A stretch of DNA of 64,000 nt from Karalla daura (Eukaryota; Chordata; Actinopteri; Chaetodontiformes; Leiognathidae), in the NCBI GenBank assembly GCA_029224185.1, contig CM055190.1, forward strand, positions 1,759,560-1,823,559, written 5' to 3'. Below the pieces are notes generated by a model. That model saw only the letters and a program-made list of their open reading frames with translations. It made no database searches and was not told the origin of the DNA. Position numbers and translations under genes: made by a program. How positions within the stretch are numbered: position 1 is the stretch's first letter; each line of letters opens with the position of its first letter. Below are positions 25,273-38,594 of the stretch, one piece after another.

Positions 25273-27078
25273 CTGACCACGAGGAAACAGAGAAACCGCA
25301 CGCCTTTAGAAACAGGAGCTGATGAGAAGCATGCGAACATGCCTCGATTCACCAAGAAGAGAAGACAACGTGTTGGGTGAGAGCTCGGCCGGTGTAGTTC
25401 AGTCAGCCGCCAGTAGGTGGCGTTAAACCTTCAGGAAATGAGACACAATGAACTTTTTTTTTGCCCATAAATGTTAAACCACTTCTGGGGTTGTTTAACA
25501 ACTGGACCAACATGTCAAAGTGACATGCTGGCCCACTGGTTATAGTGGGAGCAATGAAACCAGTAAAACACACACACACACACACACATATATTTACATA
25601 TATATATATGTCATGGGTTTAACTTCTGAAGAAGACTGTAATCTGCATCTTCTGAGTTGCACAAATCAGCTACAGTTATAGTGGATAAGGAACTGCCATG
25701 GTGTAGACATCAGGATGTCTGCAGACCACTCATGTTGACCACGTACTGAGCTCGACTGCACTCCAGACATCAGACTGTTGAACACTGGAACATGAATGGC
25801 TTCAGTATGACACAGAACAGCTGTGTTGTTCAGCCTCTGGTTTGAATACGGAAAGATCCCAAAGTCGAGCTGCACGTCAGGTACTGTGAGTCACATCTCT
25901 TTTGGCATCGTACTACAGCACTAGTATCTCTGTCAGTGCATTCTCTACAAAACAGGTTAACAATGCAGAGAAATTTAGACTCTTTCTCAAATTAAATTTG
26001 GTAAACATGACTTGGTCACCTTCTTTTCTCGGTTAGAAGACTAGTTGTTTAGCATCGCTGCTGTGGTTTGTACTGGTCGTGTATTCGCACAAAATGTATA
26101 CAAAGCAAAGAAATGAAGAAACTATTTAAAGGTATAAAAGGGATTGGGAAAGAAAAGCATCATTTTGGCCAGAACAAAAAGGCTTTTCAAATGAACCTGG
26201 AAAGGGAGCGAGTGTGTCTGGGCCTGGTTAAAAAGCATCTTAACTCAACTTTCAAATGACAAGTTCCACTTCAGATGTGACACAGACGCAGAGACTGAAA
26301 GCATGCGTTTGTGTCTGCCAGTTTATCTGAACAGGCGCGTACATAAAGTCTGAATCAGCAGATTTTCACGAGCCGTGCAGAGTGAAAGAGAAAGTGATGC
26401 ATGGCTCCCAGTTTGCTGAATCAGAGGGGCCATATGGCAGCCTGCAGCTCGGAGACGTCCAGGGTCCTCCTCCAGCCAGACAGTCTATTTTCATAGCTTC
26501 ACTGAATATATTCCTCTCCCCTTTTCCTGTCTGCTCCCTTTCTTTCTTCTCGCTCTCTCTCTTGCTCTTTTGCCAGTGTTTTCATAGCATGCCTGAGACT
26601 CACATGCCAGGCTTAGAAAAACATCCATGCCTCCTCCTCCTCCTCCACCTCCTCCTCCTCCTCCCTCTGTAAGCCCAGTATCTGCCTCCTTGTCTTTGTC
26701 TGCAGCTCACATTCTCCATCCTCCGACTTTTCTCTCCGTCTCGGGCTGAGGACAAGTGCCAGTGCGCAGGCAGGAATGTAGAGCAGAGCCAAACAATCGT
26801 CCGGAGTCGTGGAGGTGAGCAGAACAAAGGATGGAGACGGTGGGAGGGAAGGAGAAACCCAGTGGAACCGAACTGGCCTACTGTACTGGTGAGGGCTGCA
26901 GATCTTAGGATGGGGTCAGCTCGGGTGAGACCCAGTTAGTCGCCTGCAGATACCGTGACTCTGTTTCATATTTGCTGACAGGCCCATTTTCTCTCAGACT
27001 GACACACAGCGTTTGGGATGTGTAGAAAGTTCAGAATCCTGCTACGGAAAAATCAGCCATAGCTGTTAAAATAATAAC

Positions 27079-27110
<32 letters not shown>

Positions 27111-27342
27111 TAGCATGATTGCACGTCTGTTGCTGCTTATCCTCTCTGTGTGTAAGGCACACGCGTGTGACGTGCTCCGCGGCTGAACCGTGGAGCTGAT
27201 CCTGCTCAGCTGACGACACGCACGGCGCTGCTGATGTGTACGAGCCGGCGCTGGCTGAGCACATGTGCGTCACGGTAATTGCATCCATATTTGACTTTCT
27301 GGACCTCTCTCCTCTTTCTTCTCTCTCTCTCTCTCTCCTCTT

Positions 27343-27377
<35 letters not shown>

Positions 27378-28271
27378 GCCCAGCCAGAAGGAAGGGGGAA
27401 TTCCTCCCAAATGTACCATCGTCCAACATTTGCAAATAAACAGAAAAACGGGCCGACTGTAGCCGAGACACTAACTCAAATAAACTCCTCAACCCTTCCC
27501 AGGGGAGCAGCCCGCGGCTCCCCTCCCCCGCTCTTCACCGCTTATGAACGAGGAACTCTTCTGATCCCTGTCCATATATCATCCTCGCTTTGTTTTATTG
27601 ATTTAATGTTTTTTTTTGTTGTTGTTTGTTGTTTGTGATGGATGCAGAGCCAGAGTCCCCCCCCCCCCCCCCTCCCCTCCCCTCCCCTCCCCCTCCCTTT
27701 ATAGGAACAGTGACAGTGGAACCTGGCTTCGTTATGAGGTCTACTGATATCGTCGTTTGACACTTTTGCAGTTACCAACGTTTCACTGCGTCTGCATCAA
27801 GGGCCGGGAGGCCGGCCGTCCAGCAGTAATGGTCCAGGAGAGAGTTCATTAGCACTGTCATCACATGTGCTCCAAACCAAACAACACAATAAAAACTGTA
27901 GTTCAGCAGGATGACAGCGTTTGGCAGCAGCAGCGCACCACACCGCTGCATCCATCCATCTCTCTGCTTTCTGCTCTGTTCTTTTTCTCCAGAGTCGCTT
28001 TTCAGTTTCAATCTCGACCGGAATGAAAGAGTTAAAACACATGCAGAGCTTCCAGCCAGAACCTGGAGACACTGACCAACGGGATCCGAGGGCGCCGCCA
28101 TGATGATGTCATCCAGAGGTCACATGAGAGTTCAACACCGACTTTCAGTGAGCTAACTCCTGCAGACAGCCTAGCACTGCCTCCTCTGGGAGGCTGGGGT
28201 AATACTCTACACCTGTAACTTCTGCATGTTTGACTTTTATAAGAAAAACAGATGGGCAGCAGAGTGGTGAA

Positions 28272-28450
28272 GAGTGGAACCTCGAGTTAGGGAATTAATC
28301 CGCTCCAGAGGAGCTTTCGTGTCTCAGAATTTACGTATTGTGAAAATCCGAAAATTCGTACCCTGAAAAAACAGTTGTATAAAGTGTAAATATACAACTG
28401 TTATAATATAATATTAAAATATATGACTGTTTATGAGTGTACAAAGGACC
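28272..28450. mobile_element. Tigger/pogo-like MITE, copy 1
   Basis: Begins AGAGTGGAACCTCGAGTTAG and shares a TGTATATTTACACTTTA-like core, in inverted orientation, with the copy at 51707. The far end is not clear. Confidence 0.5.
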
Positions 28451-29263
28451 AGGCCTCAGCTGTGTTTGTTTGGTGTAAAAGGAATTAAAACGGGAAGAAA
28501 TTGACTACAATTACTAACAACTGACTGACTCAAATTGGCCATGGAGTCAAAAGGTTTATTTTCTTTAATGTAATTTTATTTTACTTTGGCTTTAGACTTT
28601 TAACTGTGTATTATGTGGCATCTACCTATCTACCCGACATTATGTATGGTTATTCAGATCAGACCAAAATAATGACTTATGTTCTCCCTGAATTACAGGT
28701 GACAGAGTCCGGCTGATGCAGCAGCCCAGACCAGACGTCCCATGCAGGTGAGACTTCACAAACAGATCCCAAGAGGCAGGATGCTGAAAGACAGGTGATG
28801 GAGTCACTCATTCTGCACTTTGACTTGTTTCCTTTTAGTTTAAAAACATCTATTTACTCATTTGTAATTGAGCGTGTAGAGGATTTCTAGCAAATCAATG
28901 CTCCCCAAATGTAATTCTGCAGGACTTATAAAGAAAGCATTGGACATCTGTCTGCTTGCTGGTTCATCACTGTCTGTTATCAGACAACCTGAGGATGCAA
29001 CTTCCATGTGGAAGATGGTGCTTGACTTAAGAATCAGAGGTCATTCAAGCCGTAGTGTAGAGTAAACAACTTATACAGTGTGAAAAAAGCATACAGTCAT
29101 TTGAGGTGGTGACAGTCTCTCCATAGTGGTCATGGAAAATGCAACGATATTTTCACTTTGATTGTGGTGTTCTATGTAGTCTATGAATCATATCGTAGTG
29201 CAATAGATAATATATGTAAGCAATATCAACCCCATGTTTTCAAGGCCTTTATGTTCAGATAGG

Positions 29264-29266
<3 letters not shown>

Positions 29267-29310
<44 letters not shown>

Positions 29311-29338
29311 GTGTGTGCGTGTGTGTGTGTGTGTGTGT
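29267..29338. repeat. (GT)n, CA in the transcript, at the exon 11 donor
   Basis: Starts 3 nt into the intron after exon 11, with two GCGT interruptions. In the pre-mRNA it is (CA)n, the binding site type of hnRNP L. Confidence 0.97.
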
Positions 29339-29340
29339 AC

Positions 29341-29468
29341 CTGACACCTCCCGTTCACACACAGGTCGGCCTCGTACGGACCGCAGGGCGTGCCGTCCAT
29401 CACCCTGTCAGCCATCAGGACCGGGACCTCTCGACCCACCGGGCTGCAGAACAACACACACGGTTTCT
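29341..29468 (-). CDS. adamts17: adamts17 exon 11 of window: cysteine-rich domain
   Basis: 128 bp: AG completing Glu, then KPCVLFCSPVGREVPVLMAD and RVMDGTPCGPYEADLCVNGRCQ. The acceptor GTGAACAG|AG comes 5 nt after a (TG)13 run. The donor CAG|GTAC continues straight into a (CA)n run about 70 nt long. An acceptor two bases downstream would break the frame with exon 10, so this start is preferred. The exon is bracketed almost exactly by complementary repeats in the RNA. Confidence 0.92.
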
Positions 29469-30514
29469 CTGTTCACACACACACACACACACACACACAG
29501 GCAGAATTATGAAACGTGTTGACTGAATAAACACAGAAAAAATGTTGCGTGGTTATACATACAACACTGAGTCCAGAGAAAATGAAACACTGTCCAAAAA
29601 GATGAGAGGGGAAAAAATAAATGTCTGACTTTAAATTTGAACTGAAAACAGGTTTATAATCCGCTGAAAGGTGATACATTTCCATATCTCCCCATCCACA
29701 CAGGTTTCCTGTTGATGGTTTACAGAGATCTGAACTGAACTTCCCTTACCTGAACCAGGTCGCATTCAGAATCATCTTGAATCAGAATAAGACGCATGGA
29801 GTACTCCAGCCTCATCTATACTCCAATTATCTCTTATCTACAACAAGATCAGTGTATATAGAATAGCTTCAATGGACCAGGTGGTGCAGTGTTAAGAACC
29901 ATGACTGCACGGACCAGTACTGGGAAAACTATTGTCAGGTGACAAAGTTACCGAGCAGAATGGAAACCATCTATGGACAAGCAGCACAAACTGCTGCTGA
30001 CTTCCCTGGGTCGGGCTGAGGACTGAAACAAAGAGGAGTGAATGAACTCTCTGGCTGCTGCTCAGCACAGTGTAAACAGAGATAAGGACGTTGATTCGAT
30101 CCAAGTGAAGGGATTCTTCAACTTGCACAAACACTCTTGACACCCACTGTTCCCGTCACGCACATCGAAATAGCAACAGTGGAAACAGCTCCTCCACTGT
30201 TTTATCTACTATTTGTCATCAACAGTACCTCATGGGGTACCTCACAAATGTTGTACAACCAAGAATATCAGGAATATTTTGTTGTGTTTTCCCTGAGGTA
30301 CCACAAGGCTAATCCCTGGCTCCCTTCAGTTGTTTTCCAGATTTCATGGTATCACAGCAGGAAGGTGCCGGGCTGGGCTGGTCGAGGCCTGGGTGGTCCC
30401 AGCCTCTCGGGAGGCGGGGCCAAACTAGGCCCCCCTCCACCCCCCCCCCCCCCCAGGTGGAGACTGCGGTACCCGCTGCCATGGCGACGCCAGCGCCAGC
30501 CGCTCAGGCCTCAC
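29469..30514 (-). other. intron 10
   Basis: Holds the CA tract next to exon 11, about 900 bp of non-repetitive DNA, and a plus-strand C15 at 30440-30454, which is a G run 60-75 nt past the exon 10 donor. Confidence 0.85.
29474..29499. repeat. (CA)13, UG in the transcript, before exon 11
   Basis: In the pre-mRNA it is (UG)13 ending 5 nt before the exon 11 start, so it replaces the usual pyrimidine tract. Confidence 0.97.
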
Positions 30515-30684
30515 CGTCGTTGATGATGGCCGTCAGCATGCTGCCCTTCTTCTTGCTGCCGTGTCGGTCGTAGGACAGACACTGCAGGTCTCTGAAGCTC
30601 GGCGCCCCCTTGGGACAGGGAGGACCCTCGCACGCCTTGTGCTCCACACTCGTCTTCTGACAGTGACGTCCACCTGGACCAGGC
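30515..30684 (-). CDS. adamts17: adamts17 exon 10 of window: TSR1 end and start of cysteine-rich domain
   Basis: 170 bp: completes Pro, then PGPGGRHC, SVEHKACEGPPCPKG (end of TSR1) and FRDLQCLSYD...KKKG...AIIND plus G of the next codon. The KKKG segment distinguishes ADAMTS17 from ADAMTS19. The acceptor GTGTGCAG|G follows directly on about 40 (TG) units. Donor GACG|GTGAGG. About 60 nt past the donor the transcript has a run of 15 G. Confidence 0.96.
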
Positions 30685-30685
<1 letters not shown>

Positions 30686-30757
<72 letters not shown>

Positions 30758-30812
30758 TGCATCCACATCCACACACACACACACACATCCACACACACAC
30801 ACACACACACAC
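30686..30812. repeat. (CA)n, UG in the transcript, directly before exon 10
   Basis: CA arrays at 30687-30753 and, after a CATGCATCCACATC interruption, 30773-30812. The transcript reads (UG)n straight into GCAG|exon 10. Confidence 0.97.
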
Positions 30813-30847
30813 AGATGAAAGACGAGTTTTGTAGATGCTCATCCAAT

Positions 30848-31192
30848 CAGAGGTGTCGGGTAACAAAGTACAAATACTGTGTTCCCCTACTTAAGTATGA
30901 ATGTTGGTTATCTATACTTTACTGGAATAATTACTTTTCAACCTACTTTTTACTTCTACTCCTTTAAATATTTTCACACAATTATCTGTACTTTCTCCTC
31001 CTCCCATTTATAAACGTGAGGAGTAGAAGTAAAGTAGATGCATGTGTGTGTGTGTGTACTGGTCTCTATTGATAACATGCTTTTACACCATTACAATACC
31101 TACAGACAACTAGTCAGATGTTCTGCTCCATCAAACACATGTTTATGGTCAGTAGTACAAATGTGTACACATATATACATAGAACCTCTATC

Positions 31193-31223
<31 letters not shown>

Positions 31224-31348
31224 TATACTTTTTACTTTTACTCAAGTAAAAAGCTTCAGTTGATCCTCCATGTTCTACGGTAGTATTTCTATACCCTAGT
31301 ATCTATACTTCTACTGGAGTAACACACGTGGATACTTTGGCACCACTG
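30848..31348. mobile_element. hAT-like non-autonomous element (501 bp) in intron 9
   Basis: Ends are inverted: CAGAGGTGTC..CAAAGTAC on the left, and the right end read backwards gives CAGTGGTGCCAAAGTATCC. Flanking octamers CATCCAAT and CATCTGAT match at 6 of 8 positions, as expected of an old 8-bp hAT target duplication. The inside is rich in TACTTAAGTA and TTTTACTTTTACTC motifs, typical of a repeat widespread in teleosts. Confidence 0.7.
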
Positions 31349-31430
31349 CATCTGATATCACTAAACATGTTTACCTGTATGTGTGTCTACAAGGTGCAGG
31401 GGACGCATACTGCGATATGTGTGCACCATG

Positions 31431-31468
<38 letters not shown>
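31431..31468. repeat. (GACA)n tetranucleotide
   Basis: About nine GACA units, followed by degenerate CAGT/CAGA repeats to 31560, just past the exon 9 donor. Confidence 0.9.
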
Positions 31469-31472
<4 letters not shown>

Positions 31473-31574
31473 CAGTCAAATAGACAGACAGACAGTCAGT
31501 CAGACAGTCTGACAGTCAGAGAGACAGACAGTCACAGACAGGCAGACACGTGGACAGAGAGACAGGTGACATAC

Positions 31575-31720
31575 GGAGGGTTGTCACATTTCCTCTGTCT
31601 GAACTGGACTCCAGTACCGCAGGTCCTGCTGCACATGCTCCACGGGCTCCAGGGACTCCAGTCTCCATCCACATGCTGAGGGATGGGAGTCTTACTGACA
31701 CACTCTCCAGCCCGGCACCA
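31575..31720 (-). CDS. adamts17: adamts17 exon 9 of window: disintegrin end and TSR1
   Basis: 146 bp. WCRAGECVSKTPIPQHVDG ends the disintegrin-like domain; DWSPWSPWSMCSRTCGTG begins thrombospondin repeat 1. WSPWSPW is a tandem C-mannosylation motif and CSRTCG is an O-fucosylation motif, both used in secretion of ADAMTS proteins. Ends KCDNP plus CC of the next Pro. The acceptor reads GCGTGCAG|TGG and is preceded by a long (TG)n run instead of pyrimidines. Donor CCTCC|GTATGT. Confidence 0.97.
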
Positions 31721-31726
31721 CTGCAC

Positions 31727-31730
31727 GCAT

Positions 31731-31791
<61 letters not shown>
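31727..31791. repeat. (CA)n, UG in the transcript, before exon 9
   Basis: About 30 CA units starting 13 bp from the exon 9 boundary. It stands where the acceptor's pyrimidine tract should be. Confidence 0.97.
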
Positions 31792-31795
<4 letters not shown>

Positions 31796-32270
31796 CCTTA
31801 ACACAGCTTCAAGTACTCGTTGCACTGCAGAGCTGGCCTCAGGTGAACTGAGCCTCAGGTGAACTGAGCTGGACTGAGGTGAACAGCCTCCACCAAGCAG
31901 GGGAATGACAGGACTAGACTAGGTGTCCTGTGGTGGACTGGCCTCCTGTCCAGGTGGTATTCCCTAACTTTTGCCCTCAGGTTATGATGATGAATGAATG
32001 AATGAGTTTCAGGACTAAATTCACTGCAATTACTGCAAAAGAACTGCTGCTAAAGAATCCATTTAGTCAGAGAGAGCGGGACAAGTTTTGTTTCTGGACC
32101 CATCACGATGTTAAATTTCACATTTGTCCGTGTTTTTGCAGAAGCTCATTGAACAGCTGACACACAAATCACATTCAGATACAGTCCGACTGTTTATCAC
32201 TTCACCTACCTACTTAATGCAAATGTCTATAAACAGAAATTCAGTTAATAAGATTAAAACCTAGTCCTAC

Positions 32271-32372
32271 CTTGTCTGCTCCACACTCGGTCCCATCCAG
32301 AGGAGGGTCCAGCTTCGTCTTACAGGATGAGTCTCCCTCCACTAGACACCACAGGCCAGCACACATCAGGTG
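32271..32372 (-). CDS. adamts17: adamts17 exon 8 of window: disintegrin-like domain
   Basis: 102 bp, exactly 34 codons, HLMCAGLWC through LDPPLDGTECGADK, the core of the cysteine-rich disintegrin-like module that helps substrate recognition in ADAMTS enzymes (it has no RGD-type integrin loop). Acceptor GTGTGACAG|CAC follows a short TG run rather than a pyrimidine tract. Donor AAG|GTAGGA. Phase 0 on both sides, so it could be skipped in frame. Confidence 0.96.
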
Positions 32373-34075
32373 CTGTCACACACACACAAATACCGTAGAT
32401 GATCAGTATTTGTCTTGTTGTGGTTTTCATTTAAAAACTGGTATCAACCGGTATCAAGACTAATAGAAAGAAAAGTCTTTTCTTTCCTGCGGGGAAGGTA
32501 AACAAATACCTGACGTGTGAAATTCATGACATGTCATGTTGCCATGTTGTTTTGCATAGGTTAAAGCCTGAGGTCACCGGCAGTGCTCTGGAGGGGGGGG
32601 GGGGGGTCAGGAAAGTTGTGCCGGGGCGGTACGGTACTGTACGTGGCTTTGAAGTCTCTAGTCAAATAATAACAGGCTCGGGAGGCGCAGCGCGTCCTTC
32701 CTCTTCCAGGCCTGCATTAGCGCGGCCTCCAGGTGGATTCACGCCGCAGCAGGCCGACTTAATACCAGGCTACGGCCACGAGGATCCTGCCGCTGGAATC
32801 TCAAGCATTTTTACAGCGAAAGAAAAAAACGAAACAAAACAAACCCCCCAACAAAAACGATTCAAAGAGGAACACTCGTTGTGTTTCCCCTTCTCATCCT
32901 GTGTTTATGTGCTTTGGAATTTCAGAAAACAGTTCCTATTCATTGGAAACGTAAATGATTGTGTGTAAATGACTCAAACAGACAGCAAACGTAAACGAGC
33001 AGCCTCCTTTTTAACGAGAACCTCAGCCGACACAGAGAAAGTCGATGTAGTCGAACAATGACCACTGGAAACATTGGAAACTGCTGATTTTGCCTCTTTG
33101 CGAGACGCCTGAATTCTATCGCAGGGACTTGGCAGACCTATAACATGCTGGTGACCGCGTTAATGCGATTAACCTCTCCTCGATCCATCCCTCGCTCCAT
33201 CCTCTCTTCCTCCTACTCGTCCTAACGAGATAAACGTGTGAAACGTCCCGATCAGATGGATGAAGGTGTCAGGTCCAGGCTCTTACTCTCTTCCTCCTGC
33301 CATGAGGAGGAAGGTTGACATTGTCTTTTTGTAAACATCGATCCTCATCGATCCATCGGCCTGGGACTGAGACGGCAGCAGTCAGCAAACAGACGCAGTG
33401 GTCAGTTTCCCTCACTTGTAAATGTTCCAGCCCGGCTATGTTTGCGTATCTCCCTGGCACAGAGTCAGAGCAGAGCTGCTAAGGCATGCCGCAGGCCGCT
33501 CGGCTCGGCTCACTGCAACAGCTGTGTTTTACAGGCTGACAACACGCCGAGTCAGCAGGGACCCGCTCCCGCTCCACAAGCTCTCATTCTCACTGTTTTG
33601 CATTGCGTGAAGTCAGGCCTGGACTTAGCATGTCACCTGTCTGGTGTTTATCCTCTGACATGCCTGGCCCACCTGTTACTATATCAACTCCCCTTACTCC
33701 TCCTGCTCTTCCCCAGCTGCTCCTCATGTTCCTCCTCTTTAATGGATGAAGTCCCGTGTTTAGGTCTTTTTGCCTGTTGAAGTGACTCGTCTGCTTTCTT
33801 CTGTCCTCCTGTGTTTTTCTTCAGGTATGTGTGCATGTGCTCCAGCTTGTTGGTCCCTCAGGTCTGTTTTGAATTTCAAGTATCAACTTCTGATTATCAA
33901 AGCTCAGCTTTTATCCACTGTACTCATTTGAACTCTGCACAATGTGCAAACCAAACATAAAATGCTGTTTGCTTCGGCATTTCAAATTCACAGGCGAATG
34001 CGATGTTGGACCTGAGGCTGGTCCATTCTGAAGACGGCATAAGGTTCTGAACAGGAAGACGCTCGGGTGCGGTAC
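32373..34075 (-). other. intron 7
   Basis: Has a G14 run at 32593-32606 and an A-rich stretch near 32815-32860; otherwise non-repetitive. No gene seen. Confidence 0.8.
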
Positions 34076-34226
34076 CTCCATGTCGTTGCAGAAGGTGGCG
34101 TTGGTTCCAAACAGAATCTGGCACTGCTCGTCCACGCTGTAGTGCATGCCGGGCAGCTTGGGAGGGAGCCGGACCTGGTAGCGGCTCCTGGGGTCCGTGT
34201 GCAGCAGGCACGCACTGGCTTTGGAC
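34076..34226 (-). CDS. adamts17: adamts17 exon 7 of window: metalloprotease end, start of disintegrin-like domain
   Basis: 151 bp: one base completing Arg, then 50 codons, SKASACLLHTDPRS through LPGMHYSVDEQCQILFG and NATFCNDME. The last catalytic-domain cysteine is followed by a linker and the first part of the disintegrin-like domain. NAT is a potential N-glycosylation sequon. Acceptor CCCGACAG|G, donor GGAG|GTACC. Confidence 0.96.
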
Positions 34227-35775
<1,549 letters not shown>

Positions 35776-35916
35776 CTCAGGAAGTTCTCCAGGTCGTCCC
35801 GGCTGCAGGAGGACCAGGACAGGTCACTGGGGTTCCTTCCCTTCACCCACTCGCCGGACATGATGTGAGAGTGACCGGTGCAGGTGGCGTGGTCGTCATC
35901 GTGGCTCATTCCCATG
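35776..35916 (-). CDS. adamts17: adamts17 exon 6 of window: third zinc ligand and Met-turn
   Basis: 141 bp, phase 2 at both ends. Begins by completing Asn of HELGHN, then MGMSHDDDH, giving the full motif HELGHNMGMSHD with the third His. The Met-turn HIMSGEW follows, then WSSCSRDDLENFL. Catalytic residues are intact, so an active protease is expected. Acceptor CTTGCAG|C, donor CTGAG|GTGAGA. Because the length is a multiple of three, skipping would keep the frame but remove the third zinc ligand and Met-turn. Long (GA)n arrays lie on both sides, at 35064-35228 and 36715-36850. Confidence 0.97.
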
Positions 35917-36088
35917 CTGCAAGCACACAGAGGAGATCCACAAACACCCTGTCACTGTGTGCCCGTCTAGGGCCAGCTGAGAAACAACTGCTAATGGGAA
36001 CAGCATTTCACATGTATATTCTATATGTTGTTGAGAACCAAATGAATTCACTACTAAAGATTCCAAAAGACAAAAACCCATGGACAAG

Positions 36089-36150
<62 letters not shown>

Positions 36151-36714
36151 ACACACATACACACACTGACTCACTCACTACTACCAGCAGTAGTGTTTGG
36201 ACACACTTTCCTACTGACTTGAATGAGAAAGTGTGTCCAAACTTCTGAATGGTTGTGTATGTAAAATTCAGTCAATCTATCAGTGGTCTTGTATCTTTCT
36301 ACTAAGACTTGCTCCTGAGCTTTTACAGAGCTAACCTTGTGATGAACCAGAACTGAGGACTTACAGTGCATGTTGGAAAACAAGCTGAAGACAATCGTTC
36401 TGCTGTGCCTGAGGTAGCGAGACGTACAGAATCACCGTGTGCCAACAGAAAATCAGAACTTGACATTTGCACAACTGTAGACGAAGTGTAAACAATACAC
36501 TGGCACAGTCACGATGCAATGGAAAACCAGTGCAGCGCAGCCAAGCCCACTAACAGCAGAGCATCAAGTCTCAGTAACGCCTTCAACGTTGAGAAGAGTC
36601 AGAGCCTCGAGGAAACAGAACGAGAAGGGAGAAGTGTCTCCTACACACAGTGCACATCTGCGAGAGACACAAAGATCAACAGACTGATGGAGTGTATGTT
36701 GAAACAGTGAGGGC

Positions 36715-36854
<140 letters not shown>

Positions 36855-37982
36855 CACCCAAAGCCATGACCTACATTTGCAAATTAAAAACAACATCCTA
36901 GTCTGAACTCCAGGCACAGACTCAGAAACTAATAAACTACAAGTGCAGACTCCTTTCCCCTGGTTGAAATAGGAGCAATATAGAATTACATCTCAGGCTT
37001 ATCCAGTGCAGAGGACGCTTCAAAGCAGAGGCAGACAGAGCAGCGTCTGAGGAGCGTCCATCTGGGGCCGGGACCGTCCAGGCCACACAAGCCACACGGC
37101 CTCCATACACGGTCTGGCCTCATATGCTGCTGCGTGCTCAGAGAGTGCAGAACAACTTGTAATGGGACTCAATATGTAGACACTTCATTTCTACTACAGT
37201 CACACTGACATTCAACACCATACCAGTCCTTGCATTCTTCCCCAACACACACATGCCAAAATCTGAAACACTTAAGCTAAAAGAAATACTAAAAATACAC
37301 AGTAATGAGGACGAGAAGGGCCTCACAAACACACGGGTCTAATCCCCTGTGGTTACTATGTCACACATACACATAAATACACATGTAACACGTCAACTGG
37401 AGCTTACAGTAAAATTATGACCAAAAAGAAACAAAGAAAACTGAGGCGGTTGTTGGAGGAAAAGTATTGGTAGCCTGGGAGCGAATGAAGCCGGTGGGAC
37501 TCGTGTTCTGCACAACCTAATTATATTCATACACAAAATGCCACGACACATTAACGTAGTAGCGCCCCATCCACAATCAGGCATTCAGAGAGACAAAAAA
37601 ACAGTCCGAGCTCAGCCCCCCCCCCCCCCCATCCAAATAAAATTGTCCAATAAAAAAACAAAAAAACACAGTTCAGCGAAGATCCACAAAATTCCCCCAT
37701 CCAAAAAAAACACAACTCAACAATAGCAGTCACTATAGCTCTGGCACCATCATCCATCCAACAACACAAAAACAGCACTGCTCTCTCTCCTGACCCTGGA
37801 CCAGGGCCCGGGCTGGGCCGACCCGGTCCCCGTGGTCGGGGGGCCTGGGTTGGACCCCCAGACCAGTCCGAGGGCTGATCTGTCTGGAGGCTGCAGCTTC
37901 TCACCATGTCTGTACAGACTTTTCTGTTTGCATCCTCTAAAAATCCAAAAACATGCTCTAAATCTCACTCTAAATTTCCCAC

Positions 37983-37983
<1 letters not shown>

Positions 37984-38065
<82 letters not shown>

Positions 38066-38367
38066 GCTCCTGTCCCAGGTGTAACATTTGGGAATATAAC
38101 AACATGCAAGGAATCTGACTGGCTTTCTATCTCTCTCCTGTGCACATAATCACAGAAAAATAGAGTAGGTATCTACAAGGAATGCAACTTATAAATATAT
38201 TAACATGAGTGCAAACAGTGCGAAGGGCATGTAACAACCTGACTCTGCAGTCCCAGTCTGTTTGACATAGATCTAGTCTAGGACGCAAACAATCCTACAA
38301 CTGTGAAAAAAGTGCTGTAATAGCTACATGGGACACAAGACAATAATGCCTTGTAGTGTGTGTGTGT

Positions 38368-38424
<57 letters not shown>

Positions 38425-38528
38425 GAGGTGCCAGCATGTGCTCATGTAAAAGCTGCTCCCATAATGTCTGTGTACATGGGCAGCAGTCGGGTGCAGTGTG
38501 TGCCAGCTTGTTACCCCCCCACCCCCAG

Positions 38529-38592
<64 letters not shown>
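37984..38592. repeat. cluster of (GT)n, (GT)n and (CA)n arrays
   Basis: GT at 37984-38062, GT at 38357-38422 and CA at 38531-38592. The second and third are 110 bp apart and complementary, so they can form a hairpin in RNA or single-stranded DNA. Confidence 0.96.

Positions 38593-38594
<2 letters not shown>

Larger units (their letters stand above)
25273..29340 (-). other. intron 11 (4.1 kb)
   Basis: Contains CA 25568-25590, a CTCCTC run near 26633-26665, an (ATA)n near 27068-27108, a (CT)n at 27327-27376, a C-rich tract 27658-27690, a Tigger-like MITE copy near 28272-28450 and the (GT)n at 29267-29338 next to exon 11. No other gene recognised. Confidence 0.85.
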
